Source: Neisseria lactamica | GTDB lineage: Bacteria > Pseudomonadota > Gammaproteobacteria > Burkholderiales > Neisseriaceae | Length of the DNA stretch: 18,818 nucleotides | Direction: 5' to 3' | Assembly: GCA_001067655.1 (NCBI GenBank) | Contig: JUNU01000308.1 | Span: 1-18,818, forward strand | Shown here: one piece after another, positions 5,218 through 12,773 of the stretch | Layout of the letters: every line of letters starts with the position of its first letter | Position numbering within the stretch: position 1 is the first letter of the stretch | Program-made: the position numbers and the translations under genes | The notes under the pieces: generated by a model | The model's database searches: none | The model's input: the letters and a program-made list of their open reading frames with translations, nothing else | Told to the model about the DNA's origin: nothing

Positions 5218-6897
5218 ATGAGTATCGGACTATTACGCGTACTGCTTCAAAGCCAGACCATTACAAATGCACAAGCTGAACATTACGGCAATGCCTTGAA
5301 ATCAGGGAAAGAAATCTTACCCATGCTTTTTTCGGACGGCATCATCTCTCCTAGAAGTTTAGGAGAATTAGTTGCACGTGTATTCAGCTACCCCTTATTG
5401 GATTTGCATCATTATCCTCGCAGCAATGTCATAACTGATGTTTTAAGCGAAGAACAGATGGTTCAAAATCGATGCATACCCATATTTCGTCGCGGCCGTA
5501 AAGTTTATCTGGCCGTATCAGACCCGACACAAATCCAAAACTTCCAAAAAATCACTTTTTCTTCAGGTGTTACGATAGATTTGGTTGTCGTACCTGACGA
5601 CCAGTTAAGCTCCCTTTTAGAATGGTTAGGACAACGTTCTACCACCATCTTAAAAGAAATTAGTGAAGAACAAGAAGCTGCCCAGCCCTCTCAGGCGCTT
5701 TATATTGACAATGAAGAGGCTGAAGATGGGCCTATTCCACGCTTTATTCACAAAACTTTATCAGATGCACTAAATGCAGGCGCATCCGATATACATTTCG
5801 AATTTTATGAACAAATGGCTCGTGTCCGTTTTCGTGTAGATGGACAGCTAAGGGAAGTGGTTCAACCCCCTGTTGCTGTACGCGGACAGCTGGCTTCACG
5901 CATCAAAGTAATGGCGCGTTTGGACATTTCGGAAAAACGCGTACCGCAAGATGGTCGTATTCAGATTGCTTTCCATAAACACGGTCGCCCCATTGATTTT
6001 CGTGTAAGTACGTTACCTACGCTTTTTGGCGAAAAAGTGGTAATGCGTATTCTGAATTCTGATGCGGCAACTTTAAATATTGACCAACTGGGATTCGAAC
6101 CCTTCCAAAAAGAAATGCTGCTTGAGGCCATTCATCGGCCTTATGGCATGGTATTGGTAACAGGTCCGACAGGCTCTGGTAAAACCGTATCACTTTATAC
6201 TTGCTTGAATATTTTAAATACAGAAGACGTCAATATTTCCACCGCGGAAGACCCGGCCGAGATTAATTTACCCGGCATCAACCAAGTCAACGTCAATGAC
6301 AAACAAGGTTTGACTTTTGCTGCGGCGTTGAAATCTTTCTTGCGACAAGACCCTGACATTATCATGGTAGGTGAGATTCGGGACTTGGAAACCGCGGATA
6401 TTGCCATCAAAGCGGCACAAACCGGACATATGGTGTTTTCAACGTTGCATACCAATAACGCGCCTGCGACCCTATCCCGTATGTTGAACATGGGGGTCGC
6501 TCCATTCAACATTGCCAGTTCCGTCAGCTTAATTATGGCGCAACGACTATTGCGTCGTCTGTGTTCGAGCTGTAAGCGTGAGGTTGAGCGTCCTCCAGTT
6601 CCCGCATTAAAAAAAGCAGGATTTACAGATGAAGATTTAGCAAAGGATTGGAAACTCTACCGTCCTGTCGGCTGCGATAGTTGCCGTGGTAAAGGCTTCA
6701 AAGGCCGTGTCGGCGTCTACGAAGTGATGCCGATTACCGAGGAAATGCAACGTGTCATTATGAATAATGGTACGGAAGTTGATATTATGAACATGGCCTA
6801 TAAAGAAGGTATGGTCGATTTACGCCGCGCAGGCTTATTAAAAGTTATGCAAGGTTTGACTTCATTAGAAGAAGTGATTGCTCACACTAACGATTAA
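5218..6897 (+). CDS. pilF: PilF, type IV pilus extension ATPase (PilB family)
   Basis: The protein has 559 residues and matches neisserial PilF closely. An N-terminal MshE/GSPII_E domain covers about 1-150. The ATPase core has Walker A GPTGSGKT at 316-323, an Asp box around PAEINLPGINQ, and Walker B PDIIMVGEIRD at about 379-389. The His box lies around QTGHMVFSTLHTN. The zinc tetracysteine motif is C449/C452 and C486/C489. It is the cytoplasmic hexameric motor that adds pilin subunits, needed for piliation, twitching and natural transformation. The ribosome site is weak (GGAT upstream of ATG). pilG follows after 71 bases without an evident terminator, so co-transcription is likely. No DUS occurs inside. 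Confidence 0.97.
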   Translation: MSIGLLRVLLQSQTITNAQAEHYGNALKSGKEILPMLFSDGIISPRSLGELVARVFSYPLLDLHHYPRSNVITDVLSEEQMVQNRCIPIFRRGRKVYLAVSDPTQIQNFQKITFSSGVTIDLVVVPDDQLSSLLEWLGQRSTTILKEISEEQEAAQPSQALYIDNEEAEDGPIPRFIHKTLSDALNAGASDIHFEFYEQMARVRFRVDGQLREVVQPPVAVRGQLASRIKVMARLDISEKRVPQDGRIQIAFHKHGRPIDFRVSTLPTLFGEKVVMRILNSDAATLNIDQLGFEPFQKEMLLEAIHRPYGMVLVTGPTGSGKTVSLYTCLNILNTEDVNISTAEDPAEINLPGINQVNVNDKQGLTFAAALKSFLRQDPDIIMVGEIRDLETADIAIKAAQTGHMVFSTLHTNNAPATLSRMLNMGVAPFNIASSVSLIMAQRLLRRLCSSCKREVERPPVPALKKAGFTDEDLAKDWKLYRPVGCDSCRGKGFKGRVGVYEVMPITEEMQRVIMNNGTEVDIMNMAYKEGMVDLRRAGLLKVMQGLTSLEEVIAHTND

Positions 6898-6968
6898 ACC
6901 ATTGAATCGAAGAAACACGGGGACTTTTGTTTTCTTCATTCTTAAACATTAAACCAAGGGGTAACAAA

Positions 6969-8210
6969 ATGGCTCAAGCAGAGCAAAAAAGAGGCTTATT
7001 CGCTCAAAAAAATAAAGGCAAACGTTTTACGTTTGAAGGTAAAAATACCAATACGGATCAATTGGTCCGAGGCGAAGTAGTCGCCAAAGACGAAGAAGAA
7101 GCGCGTAAAAAGCTCCAACGTCGCGGGATACGCCCTTTACGTATCAGTAAAGTAAAGGCAACTAAAAAGCGTCGTATTACTCAGGAAGACATCACTGTCT
7201 TTACCCGTCAACTTGCCACCATGATGAAAGCAGGTCTGCCTTTAATGCAGGCTTTTGAAATTGTCGCACGCGGACACTCCAACCCATCCATGACTGAAAT
7301 GTTGATGCAAGTCCGTGCAGATGTGGAACAAGGTAGTGCATTAGGTAAATCATTTGCCAAATACCCAAAATATTTCGACCGTTTTTATTGCAATCTGATT
7401 GCAGCCGGTGAAGCTGGCGGTGTTTTAGAAAGCCTGTTGGATAAACTTGCTGTATATAAAGAGAAAACGCAAGCCATTAAGAAAAAAGTGAAAACTGCGC
7501 TGACGTACCCAATTTCTATTTTGGTCGTTGCAGTGGCATTGATCTTCGTGATGATGCGTTGGGTGCTGCCTGAGTTTGGTAAAGTTTACGAAAGCATGGG
7601 GGCGAAACTGCCTGACTTAACCCAAATTGTTATGGATATTTCCAAAATTTTTGTGGAATACGGATGGCTGATGATCGTTATCTTTATTGCCGTTTGTTTT
7701 GGTGTTTATAAATTACATGAAAAATCACCAAGTTTCCAAAAACGCATAGATGCAATGATCTTACGTTTACCAATTTTTGGTCCAATTGTCCGTAAAGCAA
7801 CTATTGCACGTTGGGCTCGGACAACTTCCACTTTGTTTGCCGCAGGTGTCCCTTTAGTAGAAGTTTTAGATTCAGTAGCAGGAGCAGCTGGTAATATCCT
7901 TTACGAAGAAGCGACACAGGACATTCGTGCAAAAGTTACTCAGGGTCTTTCTTTAACTTCAAGTATGCAAAGTACGGATATGTTCCCCAATATGGTTATT
8001 CAAATGGCTGCTATTGGTGAAGAATCCGGCTCCCTCGATGATATGCTGAATAAGGCTGCTGAATTTTACGAGGATGAAGTTGATAACTCTGTAGCACAAT
8101 TATCCTCACTGATGGAGCCCATTATTATGGTAGTCTTAGGCTCTATCATCGGCACACTGTTGGTAGCAATGTATCTGCCGCTGTTTAACCTCGGCAACGT
8201 AGTAGGTTAA
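6969..8210 (+). CDS. pilG: PilG, type IV pilus inner-membrane platform protein (PilC family)
   Basis: The protein has 413 residues. The start is set at ATG 6969 because AAGGGG (6956-6961) is well spaced and MAQAEQKRGLF begins like known PilG proteins. A TTG at 6927 would add 14 residues that do not look like the family. Two T2SSF (GspF-type) domains are visible, at about residues 60-185 and 260-390, each followed by membrane helices (about 185-210, 225-250 and near the C terminus). The tail GTLLVAMYLPLFNLGNVVG is characteristic. PilG forms the membrane platform on which PilF acts. Its TAA stop leaves one base before the pilD ATG, so translation is probably coupled. Confidence 0.96.
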   Translation: MAQAEQKRGLFAQKNKGKRFTFEGKNTNTDQLVRGEVVAKDEEEARKKLQRRGIRPLRISKVKATKKRRITQEDITVFTRQLATMMKAGLPLMQAFEIVARGHSNPSMTEMLMQVRADVEQGSALGKSFAKYPKYFDRFYCNLIAAGEAGGVLESLLDKLAVYKEKTQAIKKKVKTALTYPISILVVAVALIFVMMRWVLPEFGKVYESMGAKLPDLTQIVMDISKIFVEYGWLMIVIFIAVCFGVYKLHEKSPSFQKRIDAMILRLPIFGPIVRKATIARWARTTSTLFAAGVPLVEVLDSVAGAAGNILYEEATQDIRAKVTQGLSLTSSMQSTDMFPNMVIQMAAIGEESGSLDDMLNKAAEFYEDEVDNSVAQLSSLMEPIIMVVLGSIIGTLLVAMYLPLFNLGNVVG

Positions 8211-8211
8211 T

Positions 8212-9075
8212 ATGTTGGAATCTTTGGATACATTAGCGCCATTCGCTATTCCGCTATCTATTGTCGTTGGTTTGTTAATCGGAAGTTTTCTTAATGTTGT
8301 CATTTACCGCGTTCCTGTCATGATGGAACGCGGCTGGACTCAGTTTGCGAAAGAGCATTTGCAGCTTGAATTAACGGAAGAAGAGCAGCAACCATTCAAT
8401 TTGATGAAACCGGATTCCCGCTGCCCTAAGTGTCATGCTCCGGTAAAGGCTTGGCAAAATATTCCGATTGTCAGTTATCTGATGCTTGGCGGTAAATGTG
8501 GTTCGTGTAAAACGCCCATCAGCATCCGTTATCCCTTAATTGAATTATTGACCGGTATATTGTTTGGCGTAGTGGCGTGGCAATATGGCTGGACCATGGC
8601 GACATTCGGTGGTTTGATATTGACTGCGATATTGATTGCATTGAACTTTATCGATGCGGATACTCAATATTTACCTGACAGCCTTACCCTGCCGTTGATA
8701 TGGTTAGGTTTGCTGTTTAATTTGAACGGCACATTCGTGCCATTGAAATCCGCCGTCTTAGGTGCAGTTTTCGGTTACATGAGCTTATGGTTGTTATGTT
8801 TCATTTATAAGCTTTTGACTGGAAAAATCGGTATGGGTAACGGCGATTTTAAATTGCTGGCTGCTCTAGGTGCATGGCTTGGGGTCGGCATTTTACCTGT
8901 ATTGGTCTTTATGGCAGCGTTAATTGGTCTGATTGGTGCGATTGTCGGACGGGTTGCCAAAGGACAATATTTTGCTTTCGGTCCGAGTTTGGCCATTGCC
9001 GGCTGGATTATTTTGGTAGCTAATGAGCCGGTACATCGTGCCGTCACTTGGTGGCTGACCAAATCAGGGTTTTAA
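8212..9075 (+). CDS. pilD: PilD, prepilin peptidase and N-methyltransferase
   Basis: The protein has 287 residues with about eight membrane helices. The cytoplasmic loop carries the zinc-type cysteines C71/C74 (CPKC) and C96/C99 (CGSC) found in bifunctional enzymes. The aspartate-protease pair lies in FIDADTQYLPD (first catalytic Asp at 148 or nearby) and in the GxGD-like GNGDFK (D212). The family cleaves the short leader of type IV prepilins at the inner membrane and methylates the new N-terminal residue. pilD starts one base after pilG stops and ends one base before coaE, so the three genes look tightly co-transcribed. Confidence 0.97.
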   Translation: MLESLDTLAPFAIPLSIVVGLLIGSFLNVVIYRVPVMMERGWTQFAKEHLQLELTEEEQQPFNLMKPDSRCPKCHAPVKAWQNIPIVSYLMLGGKCGSCKTPISIRYPLIELLTGILFGVVAWQYGWTMATFGGLILTAILIALNFIDADTQYLPDSLTLPLIWLGLLFNLNGTFVPLKSAVLGAVFGYMSLWLLCFIYKLLTGKIGMGNGDFKLLAALGAWLGVGILPVLVFMAALIGLIGAIVGRVAKGQYFAFGPSLAIAGWIILVANEPVHRAVTWWLTKSGF

Positions 9076-9076
9076 T

Positions 9077-9706
9077 ATGACTTTATGGATAGGTTTGACA
9101 GGCGGTATCGGCAGCGGGAAATCTCAAGCAGCAAAAATCTTTTCTGATTTGGGTGTCCCGCACATTGATGCCGACGCCCTGAGTCGAAATCTGACGGCGG
9201 ATAACGGTATAGCATTACCGGCTATCCGCCGTCTTTTTGGCGACAAGGTTTTTCATACCCCAAACAGTCTGAACCGTGCTGCTTTGAGGGATCTGGTTTT
9301 CAGACGACCTCAAGCCAAAAAAGAATTGGAGGAGGTGTTGCTGCCTTTGATTTTAAATGAAATCAAATCGGCAAAAACCCGCTATCCTAACGCAGCATAC
9401 GGCATTATCGATGTACCTTTGCTGATTGAAAATCCGGAATTTTTAGCGGCTGTTGATAGAGTATTGGTGATTGATGTTTCTGAAGCAACACAAATTCTTC
9501 GTGTTCAGCAAAGAAGCGGTTTGGATACAGAAGAGATCAAGCGTATTATGAACACTCAGGCCAACCGCAAAACGCGGCTGCTCTATGCAGATGATGTCTT
9601 AGAAAATGAAGGGACTTTATCTGAATTGACCAAGAAAATTCAGGGGCTGCATAGGTTTTATCTGGGATATTCCGGTAAATCGAAATTTGGTACATCATTG
9701 CCTTAA
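9077..9706 (+). CDS. coaE: Dephospho-CoA kinase
   Basis: The protein has 209 residues. The P-loop GLTGGIGSGKS is at residues 6-16, followed by HIDADALSR and the IIDVPLLIE lid-region motif, all typical of CoaE. The enzyme phosphorylates the ribose 3'-hydroxyl of dephospho-CoA in the last step of CoA synthesis. The ATG is one base after the pilD stop; pilD-coaE-yacG order is also seen in other proteobacteria such as Pseudomonas. A perfect DUS (9299-9310) lies inside and encodes FRRP in a region where family sequence is variable. Confidence 0.95.
   Translation: MTLWIGLTGGIGSGKSQAAKIFSDLGVPHIDADALSRNLTADNGIALPAIRRLFGDKVFHTPNSLNRAALRDLVFRRPQAKKELEEVLLPLILNEIKSAKTRYPNAAYGIIDVPLLIENPEFLAAVDRVLVIDVSEATQILRVQQRSGLDTEEIKRIMNTQANRKTRLLYADDVLENEGTLSELTKKIQGLHRFYLGYSGKSKFGTSLP
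9299..9310 (-). repeat. DNA uptake sequence, perfect, inside coaE
   Basis: TTCAGACGACCT lies within the coaE reading frame and contributes VFRRP. Confidence 0.88.
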
Positions 9707-9760
9707 CGTGAAATGTCTCTATCAACAAACAAAGCATAAATGATTTGTAAGGAATAAATA

Positions 9761-9946
9761 ATGACTGAAGTAACGACTGTGAAATGTCCGACCTGTCAAA
9801 AGCCGGTGATATGGAATGAAGAGAGCAAATACCGGCCTTTTTGCAGTCAACGCTGCCGATTGATTGACTTAGGCGAATGGGCACAAGAGAAATATACGGT
9901 TGCAGCGGAAGAAGATGATAGCTTATCGGATTTATTGAAATCATAA
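9761..9946 (+). CDS. yacG: YacG, zinc-containing DNA gyrase inhibitor
   Basis: The protein has 61 residues, the normal size. The four zinc ligands are C9/C12 (CPTC) and C28/C32 (CSQRC), followed by the conserved RLIDLGEWAQEKY and an acidic tail. E. coli YacG binds GyrB and inhibits gyrase. AAGGAA sits shortly before the ATG. The gap to coaE is only 54 bases; zapD, which lies between coaE and yacG in E. coli, is absent here. It is the last gene before a DUS-based terminator. Confidence 0.94.
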   Translation: MTEVTTVKCPTCQKPVIWNEESKYRPFCSQRCRLIDLGEWAQEKYTVAAEEDDSLSDLLKS

Positions 9947-10041
9947 ACGATAGAGCATAACTATCTAATAGAACCTGGTTTAACAAACAAAAAATAAAGC
10001 CATTTACCTCTCCCCCTCTCCTTCCCAATAAGATGGAAAAC
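9947..10041. other. Short non-coding gap after yacG
   Basis: An AC-rich stretch with no ORF or repeat noted; it leads into the bidirectional terminator. Confidence 0.5.
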
Positions 10042-10112
10042 ACAAAAGGTCGTCTGAAAACGCCATTCCGTTTTTTTACGGAAGCAGCATTTTCAGACGA
10101 CCTTTTGTTTTT
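10042..10112. terminator. Bidirectional terminator built from an inverted DUS pair
   Basis: A 19-bp perfect stem (10042-10060 with 10090-10108) contains a DUS in each arm (10047-10058 forward, 10092-10103 reverse). The 29-base loop itself holds a TTCCGT/ACGGAA hairpin. T-rich tracts flank both ends. It lies between the converging yacG and His-rich gene. Confidence 0.9.
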
Positions 10113-10146
10113 AATGCTTATTCGGAAGAAACCACTTCTATTGCGC

Positions 10147-10482
10147 TTACTTCACAATCTCAACCGGACCGTGATCGTCGCAGTGGTCGCCGTGTTGGTG
10201 GTGCAGGCGGCCGTTGACGATATAGTCGGTGTGATCGCCGTGCGGTACGGCTTCATGGCCGCAGCCTTCGCCGTGAACGTGGCCTTGGCAGGTGTCGACG
10301 GGATGGCAGCCGTCGGGATTGGTTTCATTGACGCTTAAGCTGTGTTCGTCGTAATGACCATTGTGTTCGTGGTGCAGATGACCGTCGTGCAGATAGTCGG
10401 TATGGTCGTCGTGTTTGATGGCGGTATGGCCGCAACCGGCACCGTGGGTATGATCGTGATGATCGTGGATTTTGCAAGTCAT
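10147..10482 (-). CDS. Histidine-rich tandem-repeat protein, putative metal binder
   Basis: The protein has 111 residues, of which 26 are histidine. It has two aligned 35-residue units, 13-47 and 70-104, identical at 21 of 35 positions. Both have the pattern HGxGCGH, then H-x-D-HTDY, then LHH-x-H and a final H. A short linker with NPDGCHPVDTC joins them. No signal peptide or membrane helix is seen, so a cytoplasmic location is likely. The composition suggests zinc, nickel or copper binding, but the specific role is not known. The start is supported by GAGGA upstream on the minus strand. A possible promoter is at 10534-10562. The gene is divergent from the MscS-type gene and converges with yacG. 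It could act as a metal buffer or chaperone. Confidence 0.8.
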   Translation of the reverse strand: MTCKIHDHHDHTHGAGCGHTAIKHDDHTDYLHDGHLHHEHNGHYDEHSLSVNETNPDGCHPVDTCQGHVHGEGCGHEAVPHGDHTDYIVNGRLHHQHGDHCDDHGPVEIVK

Positions 10483-10533
10483 TTTGATTCCTCGTTATCA
10501 GTGGTTAATTCAAACCCTTTAGGTTACGCCCCT

Positions 10534-10562
10534 ATAGTATCCTTTTTTGGCAGATCAGTAAA
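10534..10562 (-). promoter_or_regulatory. Candidate promoter of the His-rich gene
   Basis: On the minus strand TTTACT (10562-10557) is 17 bases from TACTAT (10539-10534). The elements match the sigma-70 consensus only moderately. TAACATAGTGTTA at 10578-10590, a dyad with TAACA/TGTTA arms, lies upstream and could be a regulator site; it is not oriented like the neisserial Zur consensus. Confidence 0.35.
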
Positions 10563-10613
10563 CAATTTCTTCTTTATTAACATAGTGTTACGGTATATCA
10601 TTATAGACTTTAA

Positions 10614-10671
10614 AGGTCGTCTGAACGCGTAATTTCGATGATATGACTCTTGCGAATGTTTCAGACGACCT
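10614..10671. repeat. Inverted pair of DNA uptake sequences between divergent genes
   Basis: AGGTCGTCTGAA at 10614-10625 and its complement at 10660-10671 are separated by 34 bases. There is no terminal T run, so termination is doubtful. Confidence 0.85.
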
Positions 10672-10736
10672 CCCCATTCGTTATCATTTATAATGTCATT
10701 TCTTAGGCGGCTCGGTGCTTCTGACTGATGGTTTAC

Positions 10737-10748
10737 AGGTCGTCTGAA
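10737..10748 (+). repeat. DNA uptake sequence, perfect
   Basis: AGGTCGTCTGAA lies 31 bases upstream of the mechanosensitive channel start. Confidence 0.9.
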
Positions 10749-10779
10749 AACAATATCAAGATAAATAGGATTTTTCACT

Positions 10780-11631
10780 ATGTGGGACACAGTACGGCAA
10801 TGGCTGCATACTCTGCCGGTACGCGAGGAAGTGGTGGAATCGGTGCTGATGGTCATGGCGCTGCTGGTTTTGCGGGGCGTTTTGCTGAACCTGTATCTGC
10901 GTCGCCACCCGCATTACAGCATCGAGGAAAAACGCCGCTCCTTGGTACTCAGCCGCAATCTGACGCTGATTTTGACCATTTTCGGACTGGCGGTAATTTG
11001 GGCAACACAAATTCAGACGCTGGCGCTGTCGATGTTTGCCGTAGCCGCGGCGATTGTGGTGGCGACGAAGGAGTTGATTATGTGTTTGTCGGGCAGCATC
11101 CTGCGCTCGGTAACGAAACAATATTCGGTCGGCGACTACATCGAAGTTGACGGCCTGCGCGGGCGGGTGGTCGATATTAATCTTTTGAACACACTGATGA
11201 TGCAGATTGGCCCGAACCCGCTGGTCGGTCAGCTTTCGGGCAAAACGCTGTCGTTTCCCAACAGCCTGCTTTTAAACCATTCCGTCCGCCGCGACAATAT
11301 TTTGGGCGATTATGTGATTCATACGGTGGAAATTCCCGTGCCGATTCATTTGAATTCGGATGAAATTGTCGGTCGTCTGAAAACCGTGTTGGAGCCTTTG
11401 TGCCGACCTTATGTGCCTGCCATCCAACAGCATTTGGATAATGTTCAGGCAGAGAAATTATTTATCACACCCGCCGCCCAGCCGCGCGTAACCCGCGTGC
11501 CGCATGACGACAAGGTGTACCTTATCATCGTGCGCTATGCCTCGCCCGTAGCGAAGCGTTTAGAAATCCAGCAGGCGGTGTTGGATGAGTTTCTGCGCGT
11601 ACAATACCGCCTGCTGAACCCGCATTCTTAA
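10780..11631 (+). CDS. MscS-family small-conductance mechanosensitive channel
   Basis: The protein has 283 residues, close to E. coli MscS (286). Three N-terminal membrane helices lie at about 18-38, 56-76 and 80-103. The last leads into the MscS beta-domain signature SVGDYIEVDGLRGRVVDINLLNT, then a C-terminal alpha/beta domain. Such channels open under membrane tension during hypo-osmotic shock. AGGA at 10767-10770 supports the ATG. A one-mismatch DUS at 11370-11381 encodes GRLK. The stop codon falls in a Correia-like terminus (11628-11641), so the last residues could have been altered by an insertion. The glycosyltransferase-like gene starts 30 bases later with no terminator between. Confidence 0.9.
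   Translation: MWDTVRQWLHTLPVREEVVESVLMVMALLVLRGVLLNLYLRRHPHYSIEEKRRSLVLSRNLTLILTIFGLAVIWATQIQTLALSMFAVAAAIVVATKELIMCLSGSILRSVTKQYSVGDYIEVDGLRGRVVDINLLNTLMMQIGPNPLVGQLSGKTLSFPNSLLLNHSVRRDNILGDYVIHTVEIPVPIHLNSDEIVGRLKTVLEPLCRPYVPAIQQHLDNVQAEKLFITPAAQPRVTRVPHDDKVYLIIVRYASPVAKRLEIQQAVLDEFLRVQYRLLNPHS
11370..11381 (+). repeat. DNA uptake sequence, one mismatch, inside the MscS-type gene
   Basis: CGGTCGTCTGAA differs from the local DUS only at the first base; it is read as VGRLK. Confidence 0.7.
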
Positions 11632-11641
11632 ATCCACTATA
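11628..11641. repeat. Possible remnant of a Correia element terminus
   Basis: TTAAATCCACTATA matches the Correia terminus TTTAATCCACTATA at 13 of 14 positions, including 11 contiguous bases identical to those at 41-51. The mscS stop codon TAA (11629-11631) lies within it. The rest of an element is not visible. Confidence 0.4.
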
Positions 11642-11661
11642 TCAATAATCAGGAAAATACT

Positions 11662-12528
11662 ATGTTGCCCGAATCCGCCCTTACGCAAATGTACCCCGTC
11701 ATTATGACCCCCAGCCACGACGGGAAATATTTCCACAATTACGTCCTTTCGCTGCTCAACATCGTCAACACCAGCGCGCAAAACGGCTGGCCGCTGCAAG
11801 TGATGATGCAGCGCGGCGAGAGCCTGATTACCCGCGCGCGCAATAATTGCGTGGCGACCTTCTTGGAAAACAAAGAATGGACGCACCTCTTCTGGATAGA
11901 CTCCGACATCGGCTTTTCCGCCGAAGCGTTCTACCGTCTGCTGCTGGCGGATAAAGACGTGGTGGCGGGCATTTATCCGCTGAAACGGGAAAACTGGCCC
12001 GCCGAAGGCGTGCCCGCCGGCACGACGCAGGCGGATTTCGAGCGGATGTACACGTGCTACACCGTCAACACCGACGATAAAAACGAAAACGGCGAAATCG
12101 TCCTGCGCGTCGATGAAGAAGGTTTTATGAAAGTCGATGACGCGCCGACCGGATTCATGGTCATCAAACGCAGCGTGTTCGAAAAAATGATGTCCGCCTA
12201 CCCCGAGCTGAACTACATCTCCGACAGCGACTACAAACGCGAAGACAAAGGGCTGCACTACCGCTTCTTCGACTGCATGGTCGATCCCGAAAGCAAACGC
12301 TACCTTTCCGAAGACTACACGTTCTGCCGCCTGTGGCAGCAAATCGGCGGCGAAGTTTATGTCGACGTCCAATCCAACCTGACCCACCAAGGCGCGAAAA
12401 TCTACCGCGGCGCGTTTGCCGATTCGTTGCAAACCAATGTCGCACAAGCCGTGTTCGCCCCCGCCGGCACACCGATGAGCCTCGACCTCGCCGCCCCGCT
12501 CAAATCCAACCCGCGCGGCGCAGAATAG
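11662..12528 (+). CDS. Uncharacterised GT-A glycosyltransferase-like protein
   Basis: The protein has 288 residues. It has the layout of a GT-A nucleotide-sugar transferase: an N-terminal beta strand PVIMTPSHD, RGESLITRARN at about 51-61, and the DxD-type metal motif WIDSD (D80, D82). AGIYPLK follows at 102-108, TGFMVIKRSVFE at about 163-174, SEDYTFCRLW at 216-225, and LTHQG (H242), a plausible further metal ligand. No signal peptide or membrane helix is seen, so it is probably cytoplasmic. The acceptor and sugar donor cannot be told from sequence. AGGA at 11651-11654 supports the first ATG over the one at 11689. It is probably co-transcribed with the channel gene. The proline/alanine-rich tail looks disordered. 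Confidence 0.68.
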   Translation: MLPESALTQMYPVIMTPSHDGKYFHNYVLSLLNIVNTSAQNGWPLQVMMQRGESLITRARNNCVATFLENKEWTHLFWIDSDIGFSAEAFYRLLLADKDVVAGIYPLKRENWPAEGVPAGTTQADFERMYTCYTVNTDDKNENGEIVLRVDEEGFMKVDDAPTGFMVIKRSVFEKMMSAYPELNYISDSDYKREDKGLHYRFFDCMVDPESKRYLSEDYTFCRLWQQIGGEVYVDVQSNLTHQGAKIYRGAFADSLQTNVAQAVFAPAGTPMSLDLAAPLKSNPRGAE

Positions 12529-12773
12529 CGTAAAAACAGGGAAAGACGCTTTAAGCCTGACGCGATGGCACTATATCTCCCCTATCGTTTGCCCCATCGT
12601 TTTCAGACGACCCCGAATGCAAACAGGTCGTCTGAAAACACAATCGGTTCGCCCGAACGGCAAACCTAAAACCCTAGACACACATTATCCCCATTTTCCC
12701 ATTGACTCAGGCGGCAGCCATTTTTCAGACGACCTCCGTCCGAACCCGCCACCCACACAAAGGAATCCCATCC
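12529..12773. repeat. Intergenic region with three DNA uptake sequences
   Basis: The spacer before prlC holds a one-mismatch DUS at 12602-12613 (minus), a perfect one at 12625-12636 (plus) and a perfect one at 12724-12735 (minus). The first two form a 14-bp stem (12599-12612 with 12626-12639) around a 13-base loop, without a clear T run. AAAGGA at about 12759-12764 serves prlC. No ORF is credible. Confidence 0.85.

Noticed and set aside
6927..6968. TTG start extending PilG by 14 residues
   Set aside because: ATG 6969 has a better ribosome site and fits the family start.
10033..10338. 101-codon plus-strand ORF
   Set aside because: It is antisense to the His-rich gene and starts inside the terminator.
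10578..10590. TAACATAGTGTTA as a Zur site for the His-rich gene
   Set aside because: The half-sites are in the opposite orientation to the neisserial Zur consensus.
10681..10694. Fur-like box near the MscS-type gene
   Set aside because: Only partial resemblance to GATAAT-type repeats in AT-rich sequence, with no iron-related gene at that position.
11560..12447. 295-codon minus-strand ORF
   Set aside because: It is the antisense shadow of the glycosyltransferase-like gene; long because of GC-rich codon structure.
12599..12639. DUS-pair stem as a terminator for the glycosyltransferase-like gene
   Set aside because: The stem is strong but no T run follows on either strand; left as a repeat.
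12702..12773. Upstream extension of prlC
   Set aside because: It translates a DUS (FQTTS) and the good ribosome site precedes ATG 12774.
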